A DNA stretch of 44,734 nt from Pseudomonas gregormendelii (GTDB lineage: Bacteria > Pseudomonadota > Gammaproteobacteria > Pseudomonadales > Pseudomonadaceae), in contig NZ_JADEVO010000043.1 in the NCBI RefSeq assembly GCF_017114825.1, forward strand, positions 1-44,734, written 5' to 3'. The number at the start of each line of letters is the position of its first letter. The first letter of the stretch is position 1. Shown here in pieces: positions 26,397 to 34,313 of this stretch. The translations under genes and the position numbers were made by a program. Below the pieces are notes generated by a model. That model saw only the letters and a list, made by a program, of their open reading frames with translations. It searched no databases and was not told the origin of the DNA.

Positions 26397-26411
26397 CCGC
26401 GCAAACGGCTT

Positions 26412-26440
26412 GGAACTCCAACCCGCCTGCGGCTCTCTAC
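26412..26440 (+). promoter_or_regulatory. Possible AlgU-type promoter
   Basis: GAACTC at 26413-26418 and TCTAC at 26436-26440 are separated by 17 bases, close to the AlgU/sigma-22 pattern GAACTT-N16/17-TCTGA. It lies about 90 bases before the small ORF at 26532, which would then be an envelope-stress gene. The match is imperfect. Confidence 0.3.
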
Positions 26441-26531
26441 CGTACGAACCCCTGCCGGGAACGCCGCAATTTGATGACTGCGGTGAGCGTGGCCGGGACA
26501 GTCGACGATCCTGAGCCTGAGGAGGCCAGCA

Positions 26532-26699
26532 ATGAAACCGGTAACCGAGACGGAACACCCTGACGAGCCCCGGCCACCCGGGGAAGTCGAGCGCGATAAT
26601 GATGCGTTGCGGCCCACTGACCCCAATCGCCGCAAGGAACAGGGCAAAGGCACCGACAGCGGGGAATCGACTGCGCAGGAGACGGCTGACAATCCCTGA
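26532..26699 (+). CDS. Small hydrophilic protein, 55 residues
   Basis: This is a short reading frame with a perfect AGGAGG 7 bases before the ATG, the best ribosome site in the neighbourhood. The product is extremely polar (Asp, Glu, Arg, Lys, Pro and Gly make up most of it), with no hydrophobic stretch and no cysteine, so it is probably disordered and soluble. It has short motifs such as EVERDNDALRPTDPNRR but no domain I recognise. Similar tiny acidic/basic proteins occur widely in Pseudomonas and are often stress-related. A possible AlgU-like promoter lies upstream. The function is unknown. Confidence 0.6.
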   Translation: MKPVTETEHPDEPRPPGEVERDNDALRPTDPNRRKEQGKGTDSGESTAQETADNP

Positions 26700-26778
26700 T
26701 GATTATTCAAACATAACTTTCACACAGTTTGTGACAGTAAGTTTATTGGTCGGACCAGTGAATTCGAAAATTTGTTTG

Positions 26779-26814
26779 CATGATATTTAAAGTGACATCC
26801 TGTTAAATATCATG
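26779..26814. promoter_or_regulatory. Perfect 12-bp inverted repeat in AT-rich DNA
   Basis: CATGATATTTAA (26779-26790) and TTAAATATCATG (26803-26814) are exact inverted arms around the 12-base spacer AGTGACATCCTG. In a GC-rich genome a 24-bp perfect palindrome of this composition is unlikely by chance. It may be an operator for a dimeric regulator or a hairpin; it lies upstream of the candidate small RNA. Confidence 0.5.
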
Positions 26815-26867
26815 TCGATAAATTTCATGTTGGGTTCGGCGATTTATCTTCAAACCTATATTAAAAT

Positions 26868-27010
26868 AGTGTTCGTTCGCCCAGTGTCATGGCTCTTTAC
26901 CAGTGCATGGATTGCCAAGGCCACTGCACTGGGCGAACCCCTCTTCATCCGTCATTGCAAGGTTATGCGGCGTTCACAACAGGGGCGATCACAGGGTCGC
27001 TCTTTTTTGT
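26868..27010 (+). ncRNA. Candidate small RNA
   Basis: This non-coding stretch contains 12-base perfect arms GTTCGCCCAGTG (26875-26886) and CACTGGGCGAAC (26927-26938) enclosing a 40-base insert that can fold further. It ends in a clear intrinsic terminator at 26983-27008. A CCTATATTAA block (26855-26864) resembles a sigma-S type extended -10 about 10 bases before the proposed 5' end. No ORF with a ribosome site is present. I do not recognise the RNA family; the layout (promoter-like box, long hairpin, terminator) is what supports the call. Confidence 0.5.
26983..27008 (+). terminator. Intrinsic terminator
   Basis: GGGCGA (26983-26988) pairs with TCGCTC (26997-27002) with one G-T wobble, around an 8-base loop, followed directly by six T residues. 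It reads in plus orientation and would end the candidate small RNA. Confidence 0.65.
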
Positions 27011-27145
27011 CTTTAAATTTCGAGTGTCATCTCTAATTGTAGATTGCCTGGTTTGCACAATTGAAAATTGCGCCGTTGGGACTGAAACGAACCGACCTGG
27101 CTGATGGTCAATGAAACAGGCACATCGACCCGGAGCGACTACGAC

Positions 27146-27823
27146 ATGAAAATCCTGATGGTTCTGACGTCCCACGACCAGTTGGGTGACACTGGCAAGA
27201 AAACCGGTTTCTGGCTGGAAGAATTCGCTGCACCGTATTATGCCTTCAAGGATGCCGGCGCCCAGCTGACCCTGGTGTCACCGAAGGGCGGTCAGCCGCC
27301 CCTGGACCCCAAAAGCGACGAGCCGGATGCGCAGACCGCCGCCACGGAGCGCTTTCGCAAGGATTCTGCTGCGCAGGCCGCCCTGGCTTCAACCGCGTTG
27401 CTGAGCAGCGCCAGGGCCGAGGACTACGATGCGGTTTTTTACCCCGGCGGCCACGGCCCGCTGTGGGACCTGGCCGAAGACAAGGTGTCGATCGCGCTGA
27501 TCGAAGCGTTCTACCAGGCTGGAAAACCCGTCGCGGCGGTCTGCCATGCGCCGGGTGTGTTGCGTCACGTCAAGGGCGCGGACGGCCAACCGCTGGTCAA
27601 AGGCAAGCGGGTGACGGGCTTTACCAACTCCGAGGAGGAGGCGGTGCAACTGACCGATGTCGTACCGTTCCTGGTAGAGGACGCGCTCAAGGCCAACGGT
27701 GGCCTCTACTCCAAGGGCGACGATTGGGCCAGTTACGTGGTGACCGACGGGTTGCTGCTGACAGGGCAGAACCCGGCGTCGTCCGAGGCAGTGGCCGAGG
27801 CGCTATTGGCCAAGCTGCGCTAA
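27146..27823 (+). CDS. DJ-1/PfpI family (type 1 glutamine amidotransferase-like) protein
   Basis: This 225-residue protein has nucleophile-elbow Cys133 in AAVCHAPGVL followed by His134. N-terminal KILMVLTSHDQLGDTGKKTG and FYPGGHGPLWDLAED complete the Hsp31-like glyoxalase III/chaperone pattern of the DJ-1 superfamily. Relatives detoxify methylglyoxal or act as holdases. A conserved Glu near residue 18-35 (the ligand of the active Cys) would sit around GFWLEEF. I choose the ATG at 27146 because the family starts MKILMVLTS; the frame is open to an ATG at 27104, which only adds a polar leader. Convergent with the hglS gene. Confidence 0.85.
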   Translation: MKILMVLTSHDQLGDTGKKTGFWLEEFAAPYYAFKDAGAQLTLVSPKGGQPPLDPKSDEPDAQTAATERFRKDSAAQAALASTALLSSARAEDYDAVFYPGGHGPLWDLAEDKVSIALIEAFYQAGKPVAAVCHAPGVLRHVKGADGQPLVKGKRVTGFTNSEEEAVQLTDVVPFLVEDALKANGGLYSKGDDWASYVVTDGLLLTGQNPASSEAVAEALLAKLR

Positions 27824-27838
27824 CCCTTCGCCAAAGCG

Positions 27839-27856
27839 CCAGGTTGCGTGACCTGG
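27839..27856. terminator. Possible bidirectional hairpin between convergent genes
   Basis: CCAGGT (27839-27844) and ACCTGG (27851-27856) form a 6-base stem with a 6-base loop in the 35-base gap between two convergent stops. There is no T-tract, so termination is only plausible. Confidence 0.3.
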
Positions 27857-27858
27857 AA

Positions 27859-29226
27859 TCAGGCGAAACACTGCTCGATTGAACGGCGCTGCGTTTCTGC
27901 GTACAGCGCCAGTTCATCAATGGTTGCGCGTCCCAAGGCCTGCTCGAAGGCTTGGCGGTTCGAATGCTCGCCATAGTGGCTTTGCGCAGCGTCCCCAAGG
28001 TTGGACTGAAATATCCCCGCCGCACTGACCGGCAGGAAATCCTCGTAAACCAGCGGTTCCACCCGCAGATAGCCATCGCGTAGAAGGTCCTCCAGCGCCA
28101 TGGTTTGCAGCGCTCCCGCAGCCCGGCCCTTGTCCGTGACGAAGTACCGAAAATACGCCAACTCTTGCTGGCGCATGCCCTCTAGCGTGTCAGGAAACTC
28201 GCTGAAATGCCGCTCCATCAGCGTGTTGTAGCGTGTGGCGTTGCTTTCGTTGGGAAATTCGCCGAGTTCATCCCGAGCCGCGTTCAGCAGGCGGTCATAC
28301 AGTGCGCGCCCTTTGGGGGTCAGCGCGGCGCCCCTTTGTTCGATTTCGCCAAAGCGGGCGCTATGGCTGCCGCGACTGTCGGCTTGATCAGTAAAGGCGA
28401 TCGGCTCATCCAGCGCCTTGAAACTGGTCTGGCGCAGCAAAATCGGACACTGGCGACGGGGTGGGCCTTCGACCACCGCCTTGGGGGTGATGCCGTGGTC
28501 GGGCATTTGTGCCTGTACGATATCGATGTCCAGGGTGCGCGGCGTCAAGTGGTTGATGTGGGGGCCCTTGAACGCCACCACGTCGGCGATCAGGCGATGT
28601 TGCGCGCTGAGTTTTTGATACTGCTCGGCGGTGACGGTGGCGCTGTGGTGCCAGCGGAAGGTTTCCAGCGCCTGCTCGACGAATTGTTGCGCCTGCTCTT
28701 CGCCAAGGCCGCCCTCGCGTTCGGCGCACTCGATGAGGTGCAGCGCTGCCGGGGTGAAGATCCTGCGTTTATCCAGTACCGCCTGGGCAAAGGTACGCAG
28801 TGCCTGATCTTCGATCAGCTCAAGGCGCAGCAATGAGGTGAACACCCGAAACGGGCTGACTTGCAATGCGGCTTCGTGCACCGCGCGAAACGCGGTGGAG
28901 TGAACCGGCACCCCCGCCGGGGTCAGGTCGTAGTAGCCAACGGGCTGCATGCCCATGACCGCAAACAGGCGGGCCAGGGTGGCCAGTTCATCGGCCGTGC
29001 CCACGCGAATTGCGCCATGGCGCTCCAGGTCCAGGCGCTGGATTTCGCCGGTACTGTCCAGTTGCCGGGCCACCTGTGGATCGCTTTGCAGCACGTGACG
29101 GTTGGTTTGCTCCACCAGTTGCATCAGCGCGCCGTACAGCGGGACCTCTTCGCGGTACATGTCGGACATCGCTTTGGAGAAGCGTTGGCGGATCAGGTCG
29201 GGGCTGACGAAGCTCGGATGGCTCAT
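27859..29226 (-). CDS. hglS: 2-oxoadipate dioxygenase/decarboxylase (DUF1338)
   Basis: This 455-residue protein belongs to DUF1338. The family enzyme HglS converts 2-oxoadipate to 2-hydroxyglutarate in D-lysine catabolism with Fe(II). With the ATG at 29226 the residues known for HglS fall in register: His70 and Arg74 in RHGAIR, His226 in GPHINH and Glu294 in RFGEIE. This numerical agreement supports both the identity and the start (AGGA lies upstream), against the longer frame to 29292. No other lysine genes adjoin, so it is an isolated pathway gene here. Confidence 0.9.
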   Translation of the reverse strand: MSHPSFVSPDLIRQRFSKAMSDMYREEVPLYGALMQLVEQTNRHVLQSDPQVARQLDSTGEIQRLDLERHGAIRVGTADELATLARLFAVMGMQPVGYYDLTPAGVPVHSTAFRAVHEAALQVSPFRVFTSLLRLELIEDQALRTFAQAVLDKRRIFTPAALHLIECAEREGGLGEEQAQQFVEQALETFRWHHSATVTAEQYQKLSAQHRLIADVVAFKGPHINHLTPRTLDIDIVQAQMPDHGITPKAVVEGPPRRQCPILLRQTSFKALDEPIAFTDQADSRGSHSARFGEIEQRGAALTPKGRALYDRLLNAARDELGEFPNESNATRYNTLMERHFSEFPDTLEGMRQQELAYFRYFVTDKGRAAGALQTMALEDLLRDGYLRVEPLVYEDFLPVSAAGIFQSNLGDAAQSHYGEHSNRQAFEQALGRATIDELALYAETQRRSIEQCFA

Positions 29227-29339
29227 GGAAGGTTTTCCTGGCGCTGGCGTGAAGGATGGGCAAAAGATCGCAGCCTTCAGCGTCCCCGACAAACGAAGAA
29301 TCTTCCGAACTTCATTCTGTCACGGACTGCAAACAGGGG

Positions 29340-30281
29340 TCAGACCGGCAAGTGCGAGCGTTGGGATGCCAAAAATTCTCCATACAGTCGCGCCGTGTGT
29401 GCGGGCTGTTCAACCATCGGCATATGCCCGACGCCTTCGCCGATCTCCACCCGCAGGTCGGCAATGCCCTTGCTCCAGACCGCCACACTGCTGACATCGA
29501 TCAGCCGGTCCTTGCGCCCCCACACCAGCAGGGCCGGGCACTTGATATCGGCCAGTCTTGGCTCCATCGGCGGGCTGGCGCGAAAGTCTCTGAAGATTTC
29601 CTCCAGCTCATCGCGAGACTGTTGATAGCGTTGGGCAAAGGCATCCAGCACCACCCCCGGCACCCAGGGCGGATTGGCCATGGTCATGGCGTAGAACTGG
29701 CGGAACTCCTCCCGGGAATGAATCAGGAACGGGTTATGCCCCTTGCCCAGCTGCCGCTCCAGATCACTGATCTCCGGTGCAGTGACGCCGGCCGGGTCGA
29801 TCAGCGCAACCGACGCGATGCGGTCCGGGTAGTGGGCGGCAAGCCAGGCCGCCATGTAACCACCCATGGAGTTGCCGATCACATGCACTTTTTCCACGCC
29901 GCAGACGTCGAGCAGCTGGATCATGCGCTTGGCCTGGAGCGGGATGTCGTAGCCGCCACCGGCCTTGAACCCGGTTTCGCCATGGCCGGCAATATCGGGG
30001 ATGATCACCCGGTACTGGCCGACAAAATGCCGGGCGAAGCGCAGCCACAGGTTCTTGTCGGCGCTGTAGCCATGCAGCATCAGCACGCTGCTGGTGGCCT
30101 CGTATGGCCCGCCTTGCCAGGTCGAGACCGTCATTTCGGGGATCGGCACGACGATCTTGTGCAGCCGGTACAGCTTGGCTTCGATGGCGGTGCTCAAGTC
30201 ATACAGCAAGTAACCGATAGCGGGGTAGCTCAACCAGCTCCAGGCCACGAAAACAGCGATAGCGACAACCAATAAAAGCAT
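29340..30281 (-). CDS. Membrane-anchored alpha/beta hydrolase
   Basis: This 313-residue alpha/beta hydrolase has a hydrophobic N-terminal anchor (about residues 1-26). HGYSADKNLW supplies the oxyanion HG motif, Ser138 in GNSMGG is the nucleophile, Asp lies in WGRKDRLID and His in GEGVGHMPM. It is most like monoacylglycerol lipase/esterase types. It lies 25 bases downstream of the flavin monooxygenase gene on the same strand, so the two are probably co-transcribed. Since Baeyer-Villiger enzymes make esters or lactones, this enzyme could hydrolyse the product; that is inferred from context. Confidence 0.83.
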   Translation of the reverse strand: MLLLVVAIAVFVAWSWLSYPAIGYLLYDLSTAIEAKLYRLHKIVVPIPEMTVSTWQGGPYEATSSVLMLHGYSADKNLWLRFARHFVGQYRVIIPDIAGHGETGFKAGGGYDIPLQAKRMIQLLDVCGVEKVHVIGNSMGGYMAAWLAAHYPDRIASVALIDPAGVTAPEISDLERQLGKGHNPFLIHSREEFRQFYAMTMANPPWVPGVVLDAFAQRYQQSRDELEEIFRDFRASPPMEPRLADIKCPALLVWGRKDRLIDVSSVAVWSKGIADLRVEIGEGVGHMPMVEQPAHTARLYGEFLASQRSHLPV

Positions 30282-30306
30282 CAGCGTCTTCCTTCTATCT
30301 AACGAA

Positions 30307-31758
30307 TCAGGAGAGCAGGTGATCGGCGGGTTTCAGCGCCCGGGTGAGCCGGTGATAGCTGAAACTGAACCCCGGAAACATGGCGATTACATGACCGCTC
30401 TTGCTGTGATACCAGCTGTGGCAACCGCCAGACTTCCATACCGTGCGCTCCATTTCTCTGTGGATCATTTCAGTGTAGGTACGTTCCGCCTCAGGGCGCA
30501 CCTCTATGCTGCGTAAACCCTGTTTTTTTAACGTGCCGATACAGTCGAGAATGTAGTTCATCTGCGATTCGATGATGAACAGTGCCGAGGTGTGGCCAAT
30601 TCCGGTGTTGGGCCCGGTGACGATAAACAGGTTGGGAAAGCCCGGCAGGCTGGTGCCGAGGTAGGCCCGGGGGTATTGCGCCCAGACATCTTGCAGACGC
30701 GTCGCGTTCTTTCCGTAGACCGGATAGGAAATCACCCCGTCGGTGGCGTCGTAACCGGTGGACCAGACGATCAGGTCCAGATCGATGTGCTGGCCATCGC
30801 TGGTCACGATGCCGCTCTCGTCAATACGGGCAATCCCTTGTTCGCGGCTGTGCAGTGTCACATTGCTGCGCCCGAGCGCCGGGTACAAGGTGCTGGAAAC
30901 AATCACCCGTTTGCAGCCGATGGCGTAATCCGGGGTCAGCTTGCGCCGCAGTTCGGGATCGGCCACCTGGCGCTTGAGAAAACCCAGCGCCTGTTGCTGG
31001 ACCAGGCGGATCGCCGGCCGGGAGTACTTGAAGGCAATCACCCGGGTTTCAAATTGCCAGTAGATCATCCAGCGCAACAGCTTGTAGGCCGGCTTGAGGC
31101 CCAGGAGCCAGCGCTGGAACCGGCCAAACCGGCGATCTGCCCGGGGCAGCACCCAGTGTGGAGTGCGCTGGAACACATGCAGTTGCTGAACGTGCGGCGC
31201 GATCGCCGGGATCACCTGGGCAGCACTGGCGCCGCTGCCGACAATGGCCACGCGTTTGTTGCGGTAATCGTAGGCGTGGTCCCACTGATTGGTGTGAAAA
31301 GTCTTGCCCTTGAAACGTTCCTGGCCTTCGAAGCGAGGCACCACCGGCTGGCTCAGCGGCCCGGTGGCATTGATCAGGAACTGCGCCTGGAACATCCCCC
31401 GCGAGGTGTGCACCACCCAGCGCCTGTTGTCATCGTCCCATTCGATGCGCTCGACATTGGTCTGCAGTTCGACCTTGTCCCGCAAGCCGAAATGCTCGAT
31501 GACGTACTCGGTGTAGCGTTGCAGTTCGGCCTGTTCGGCGAACATCTGCGTCCAGCGGTACGGCGCAAATGACAAGGAATAGAGCGGCGAGGGCACGTCC
31601 ACCGCAGCGCCGGGGTAGGTATTCTGGCACCAGGTCCCGCCAAAGAAATCCCGCCGTTCCAGCAGGCGGAAATCTTCGATACCGGCCTTGAGCAAATTGA
31701 TTGCCGCGCACTGGCCGCCGAATCCGCTGCCGATGATCAGCACTTTAAAAGTTTGCAT
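30307..31758 (-). CDS. Baeyer-Villiger-type flavin monooxygenase
   Basis: This 483-residue FAD/NADPH protein has GSGFGG (residues 10-15) as the FAD-binding Rossmann motif, FFGGTWCQNTYPGAAVD, a second Rossmann motif GSGASA, and FKGKTFHTNQWD (149-160). The last fits the Baeyer-Villiger fingerprint FxGxxxHxxxW(P/D). Family enzymes insert oxygen next to a ketone to give an ester or lactone. The ATG at 31758 has AAGGAAG just upstream; the longer frame to 31800 is not needed. It is first in a two-gene unit with the alpha/beta hydrolase. The substrate is unknown; a hydrophobic ketone is plausible. Confidence 0.87.
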   Translation of the reverse strand: MQTFKVLIIGSGFGGQCAAINLLKAGIEDFRLLERRDFFGGTWCQNTYPGAAVDVPSPLYSLSFAPYRWTQMFAEQAELQRYTEYVIEHFGLRDKVELQTNVERIEWDDDNRRWVVHTSRGMFQAQFLINATGPLSQPVVPRFEGQERFKGKTFHTNQWDHAYDYRNKRVAIVGSGASAAQVIPAIAPHVQQLHVFQRTPHWVLPRADRRFGRFQRWLLGLKPAYKLLRWMIYWQFETRVIAFKYSRPAIRLVQQQALGFLKRQVADPELRRKLTPDYAIGCKRVIVSSTLYPALGRSNVTLHSREQGIARIDESGIVTSDGQHIDLDLIVWSTGYDATDGVISYPVYGKNATRLQDVWAQYPRAYLGTSLPGFPNLFIVTGPNTGIGHTSALFIIESQMNYILDCIGTLKKQGLRSIEVRPEAERTYTEMIHREMERTVWKSGGCHSWYHSKSGHVIAMFPGFSFSYHRLTRALKPADHLLS

Positions 31759-31939
31759 GGACTTCCTTTTTTGATGGCGCGCCCCTTCATGTATAGCCAA
31801 ACATTCGGCCTACGCCTGCCATCAATGTCGGGATATTCAGGCCGCCAGCCGGTGATGGCTATTTAACGTTGCCCTGATAGACTTCAGCACACACGCAACC
31901 CAGGTGTCAGCAGGTTCTGTTCAGTGGCATAGAAGCCCC

Positions 31940-33013
31940 ATGGAAAAATCGGGAGTCAAAGGACTTTCACTGGCACGCAGGCTCTACACCTCGCGAACGT
32001 TAGGCCTGGCCCTGGGCCTGTTGTGCGTGGCCGCAGCCATGTACCCGCTCGATCCGCCGCATTGGGTCTGGGCGCTGATGCTATTCAATGGCCTGGTCTG
32101 GCCACACGTGGCTTATCAATGGGCCCGACGCAGGAAAATTCCTTACCACGCCGAACAGCGTAACCTCCTGGTGGATGCCTTTCTCGGCGGATTCTGGGTC
32201 GCCGCCATGCAATTCAATCCGCTGCCCAGCGCCGCGACCATTTCCATGATGGCCATGAACAACGTCGCAATTGGCGGGCTGCGTTTCCTGCTGGCCGGCA
32301 CGGCGGCGCAGATCCTTGGCCTGGGCGTCGGCCTGCTGATCTTCGCGCCTGCCTTCGTGCCTGAAACCAGCCAACTGCAGTTGTACGCCTCCTTGCCCCT
32401 GCTGTGCCTTTATCCTTTGGCTCTGGGCTGGATCTGTTTCCGCCAGGCCCACACACTTGGCCAGCACAAACGTGAGCTGCTGGCGTTGAGTCGCACCGAC
32501 AGCCTGACCGGCCTGCTCAACCATGGCGCCTGGAAAGACCAGCTGGAACTGGAGTTTCAACGGTGCCGCCGGCAGGGCAAGGGCGGGGCGATTGCGTTGA
32601 TCGATATCGACCACTTCAAGGCGATCAACGACACTTACGGGCATGTGGCCGGCGACATCGTCCTGCGCCAGCTGAGCAAAATGCTCCGGCAGAACCTGCG
32701 GGTAACCGACCTGGCCGGGCGTTATGGCGGTGACGAATTCTGCGTGATCCTCCCAGACCTGCCCCTGAGCAGCGCGGCGGCGGCCATGGATGTGCTGCGC
32801 GACCGTTTTGCGAAATTGGGCCATGAACAGGAACCGGCGCTGAGAGTCAGCCTGAGCATTGGCCTGGCAGCATTGAACCCGACCCACACAGACGCTATCT
32901 TGTGGCTCAATGATGCGGACCAGGCGCTGTATGAAGCCAAGACCACCGGGCGCAATCGGGTTATCTGCAGCAATGACAGCCGGTCCGAGTGGGAATTGCT
33001 GGATTCGGTATAG
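31940..33013 (+). CDS. MASE2-GGDEF diguanylate cyclase
   Basis: This 357-residue protein has an N-terminal MASE2 membrane sensor domain (LARRLYTSRTLGLALG, several helices to about residue 180). The GGDEF domain has DSLTGLLNHGAW, DIDHFKAINDTYGH and the intact active site GGDEF (263-267). An inhibitory I-site RxxD (254-257) sits exactly five residues before it. It should make cyclic-di-GMP and be product-inhibited; AdrA/DgcC-type enzymes of this architecture drive exopolysaccharide synthesis. The ATG at 31940 is used; a GTG at 31904 is possible. Divergent from the monooxygenase gene. A functional link to the polysaccharide operon 12 kb away is speculation. Confidence 0.88.
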   Translation: MEKSGVKGLSLARRLYTSRTLGLALGLLCVAAAMYPLDPPHWVWALMLFNGLVWPHVAYQWARRRKIPYHAEQRNLLVDAFLGGFWVAAMQFNPLPSAATISMMAMNNVAIGGLRFLLAGTAAQILGLGVGLLIFAPAFVPETSQLQLYASLPLLCLYPLALGWICFRQAHTLGQHKRELLALSRTDSLTGLLNHGAWKDQLELEFQRCRRQGKGGAIALIDIDHFKAINDTYGHVAGDIVLRQLSKMLRQNLRVTDLAGRYGGDEFCVILPDLPLSSAAAAMDVLRDRFAKLGHEQEPALRVSLSIGLAALNPTHTDAILWLNDADQALYEAKTTGRNRVICSNDSRSEWELLDSV

Positions 33014-33040
33014 CGACTTTGGATGCGCGGTGCTGTAACC

Positions 33041-33119
33041 GCATCGCGAGCAAGCTTTGCTCCCTCAGGGATAGCGCCAAAAGATCGCAGCCTCGTTGCA
33101 CTCGACAGCTCCTACGCAG
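33041..33119. repeat. REP-like element plus repeat copy B
   Basis: GCATCGCGAGCAAGCTTTGCTCC (33041-33063) contains the Pseudomonas REP core GAGCAAGCTTTGCTC, a near-perfect palindrome. Next to it, 33079-33119 is the reverse complement of the repeat at 34-72. The rest of the 296-base gap 33014-33309 has no supported gene. Confidence 0.65.
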
Positions 33120-33268
33120 TTCTAGCTAGCCCGGAGGGTGCGCACAATCAGATAAGCGCAGCGCGCCGGCTTGACGCCTTGGTCGGCCCGAAGGCCGCCA
33201 CGGCAAAGCTCTTGATCGCAGGCGCCCCGTTAACCACGCTGGCCGAACGCAGGTATTGCGCAGCGGGG

Positions 33269-33290
33269 AAACCGGCAAGGATGCCGGTTT
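33269..33290. terminator. Hairpin between convergent genes
   Basis: AAACCGGCA (33269-33277) and TGCCGGTTT (33282-33290) form a perfect 9-base stem with loop AGGA. It lies between the diguanylate cyclase (plus) and the decarboxylase gene (minus), 20 bases from the latter's stop. The terminal A/T pairs give a short T-tract on both strands, so it is probably a bidirectional terminator. Confidence 0.55.
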
Positions 33291-33309
33291 AGCCGCGCTG
33301 GGCCAGCCA

Positions 33310-34179
33310 TCACTCCTTGACGCTCATAAACTCCTCAGCCCAACGAATGTATTCCTCAGGCTGGGTATAGGTATGGGTCAACTCGGTAGCACTCAAATCC
33401 GATGCCTGAGTGAAAATCTGCCGCTGCTCACGCAGACTGTCATAGGTCGCCTTGATCGCCGCAAAATACGCCCCATGCCCATCAATCGTCACCCGCACAC
33501 CCAACTCGGCCAGGCGCTTGTCATCACGCAACAGCGGGTTGCCATACGTCACCAGCATCAACGGCACAGTCAAGTGCTCGGCCAACTGCTCAAGGTGATC
33601 AAAATCACGCACACCCACCATGCAAATCCCGTCCGCCCCGGCACGTTGATATTGCTGAGTGCGGCTGATGATTTCCTGGACGGGCAGAATGCCGGCGTTG
33701 GTCCTGGCAATAATCGCCATCTCCGAATCAACCCGGGCTTCCAGCGCCGCGCGGATCTTGCCGACGCCCTCGGCAACCGTAATCAGGTCAGTGGATTTGC
33801 GGCCGAATTGCGCTGGCAGCAACGTATCTTCAATGGTCAGGGCGCAGATGCCCGCGCGCTCCAGTTCAACGATGGTGCGCATCACATTCAGCGCGTTGCC
33901 ATAGCCATGGTCGGCGTCGGCAATCACCGGCAGTTGAGCGACGCGGCCAATGCGCGTGGCCTGTTCCGCGAACTCGCTGAGGGTGATCAAGGCAAAGTCG
34001 GGGGCGCCCAGCACCTGCAGCGATGCGACCGAGCCGCCGAGAATGCCCACTTCGAAACCCAGGTCTGCGGCAATGCGCGCCGACATCGGGTCGAACACCG
34101 AAGCGGTGTGGTAGCAGGCATTGGAGGCGAACAGCTCGCGGAAGTTACGGCGTAAGTCTTGATGAGAAAGCCTGGACAT
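33310..34179 (-). CDS. Oxaloacetate decarboxylase-like protein (isocitrate lyase/PEP mutase superfamily)
   Basis: This 289-residue TIM-barrel protein is close in length and motifs to Pseudomonas PA4872, a characterised oxaloacetate decarboxylase. It has CYHTASVFDPMSARIAADLG, PVIADADHGYGNA with the metal-binding Asp residues, LTIEDTLLPAQFG and ARTNAG. The Cys-containing KKCGH loop of isocitrate lyase is absent, as expected for this subgroup. The ATG at 34179 is favoured because the family starts at MSRLSHQDLR; the frame extends upstream to 34224. It would balance oxaloacetate and pyruvate in the cytoplasm. It stands alone between convergent and co-directional neighbours. Confidence 0.82.
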   Translation of the reverse strand: MSRLSHQDLRRNFRELFASNACYHTASVFDPMSARIAADLGFEVGILGGSVASLQVLGAPDFALITLSEFAEQATRIGRVAQLPVIADADHGYGNALNVMRTIVELERAGICALTIEDTLLPAQFGRKSTDLITVAEGVGKIRAALEARVDSEMAIIARTNAGILPVQEIISRTQQYQRAGADGICMVGVRDFDHLEQLAEHLTVPLMLVTYGNPLLRDDKRLAELGVRVTIDGHGAYFAAIKATYDSLREQRQIFTQASDLSATELTHTYTQPEEYIRWAEEFMSVKE

Positions 34180-34285
34180 ATGAGTTCCACCATTGAAATG
34201 GACGGGCTTGAGCAAAAGTGTCAACGCCGAAGAAACAAAAGGCTATCACGCGAGCGCAGGAAGAATGATGACGAATTTACCGGGT

Positions 34286-34310
34286 GCCCTGGCAAAGCCC
34301 TTGCCAGGGC
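34286..34310 (-). terminator. Strong hairpin just after the aruG-like stop
   Basis: GCCCTGGCA (34286-34294) and TGCCAGGGC (34302-34310) give a perfect 9-base stem with a 7-base loop, starting four bases beyond the stop at 34314 in transcription direction. There is no T-tract; it may be a terminator of low efficiency or an mRNA-stabilising end. Confidence 0.45.
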
Positions 34311-34313
34311 CGA

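Noticed and set aside
33121..33265. Possible decayed ORF on the minus strand between the diguanylate cyclase and decarboxylase genes
   Set aside because: The translation (containing NGAPAIKSFAVAAFG) shows no family and no start or ribosome site; treated as intergenic.
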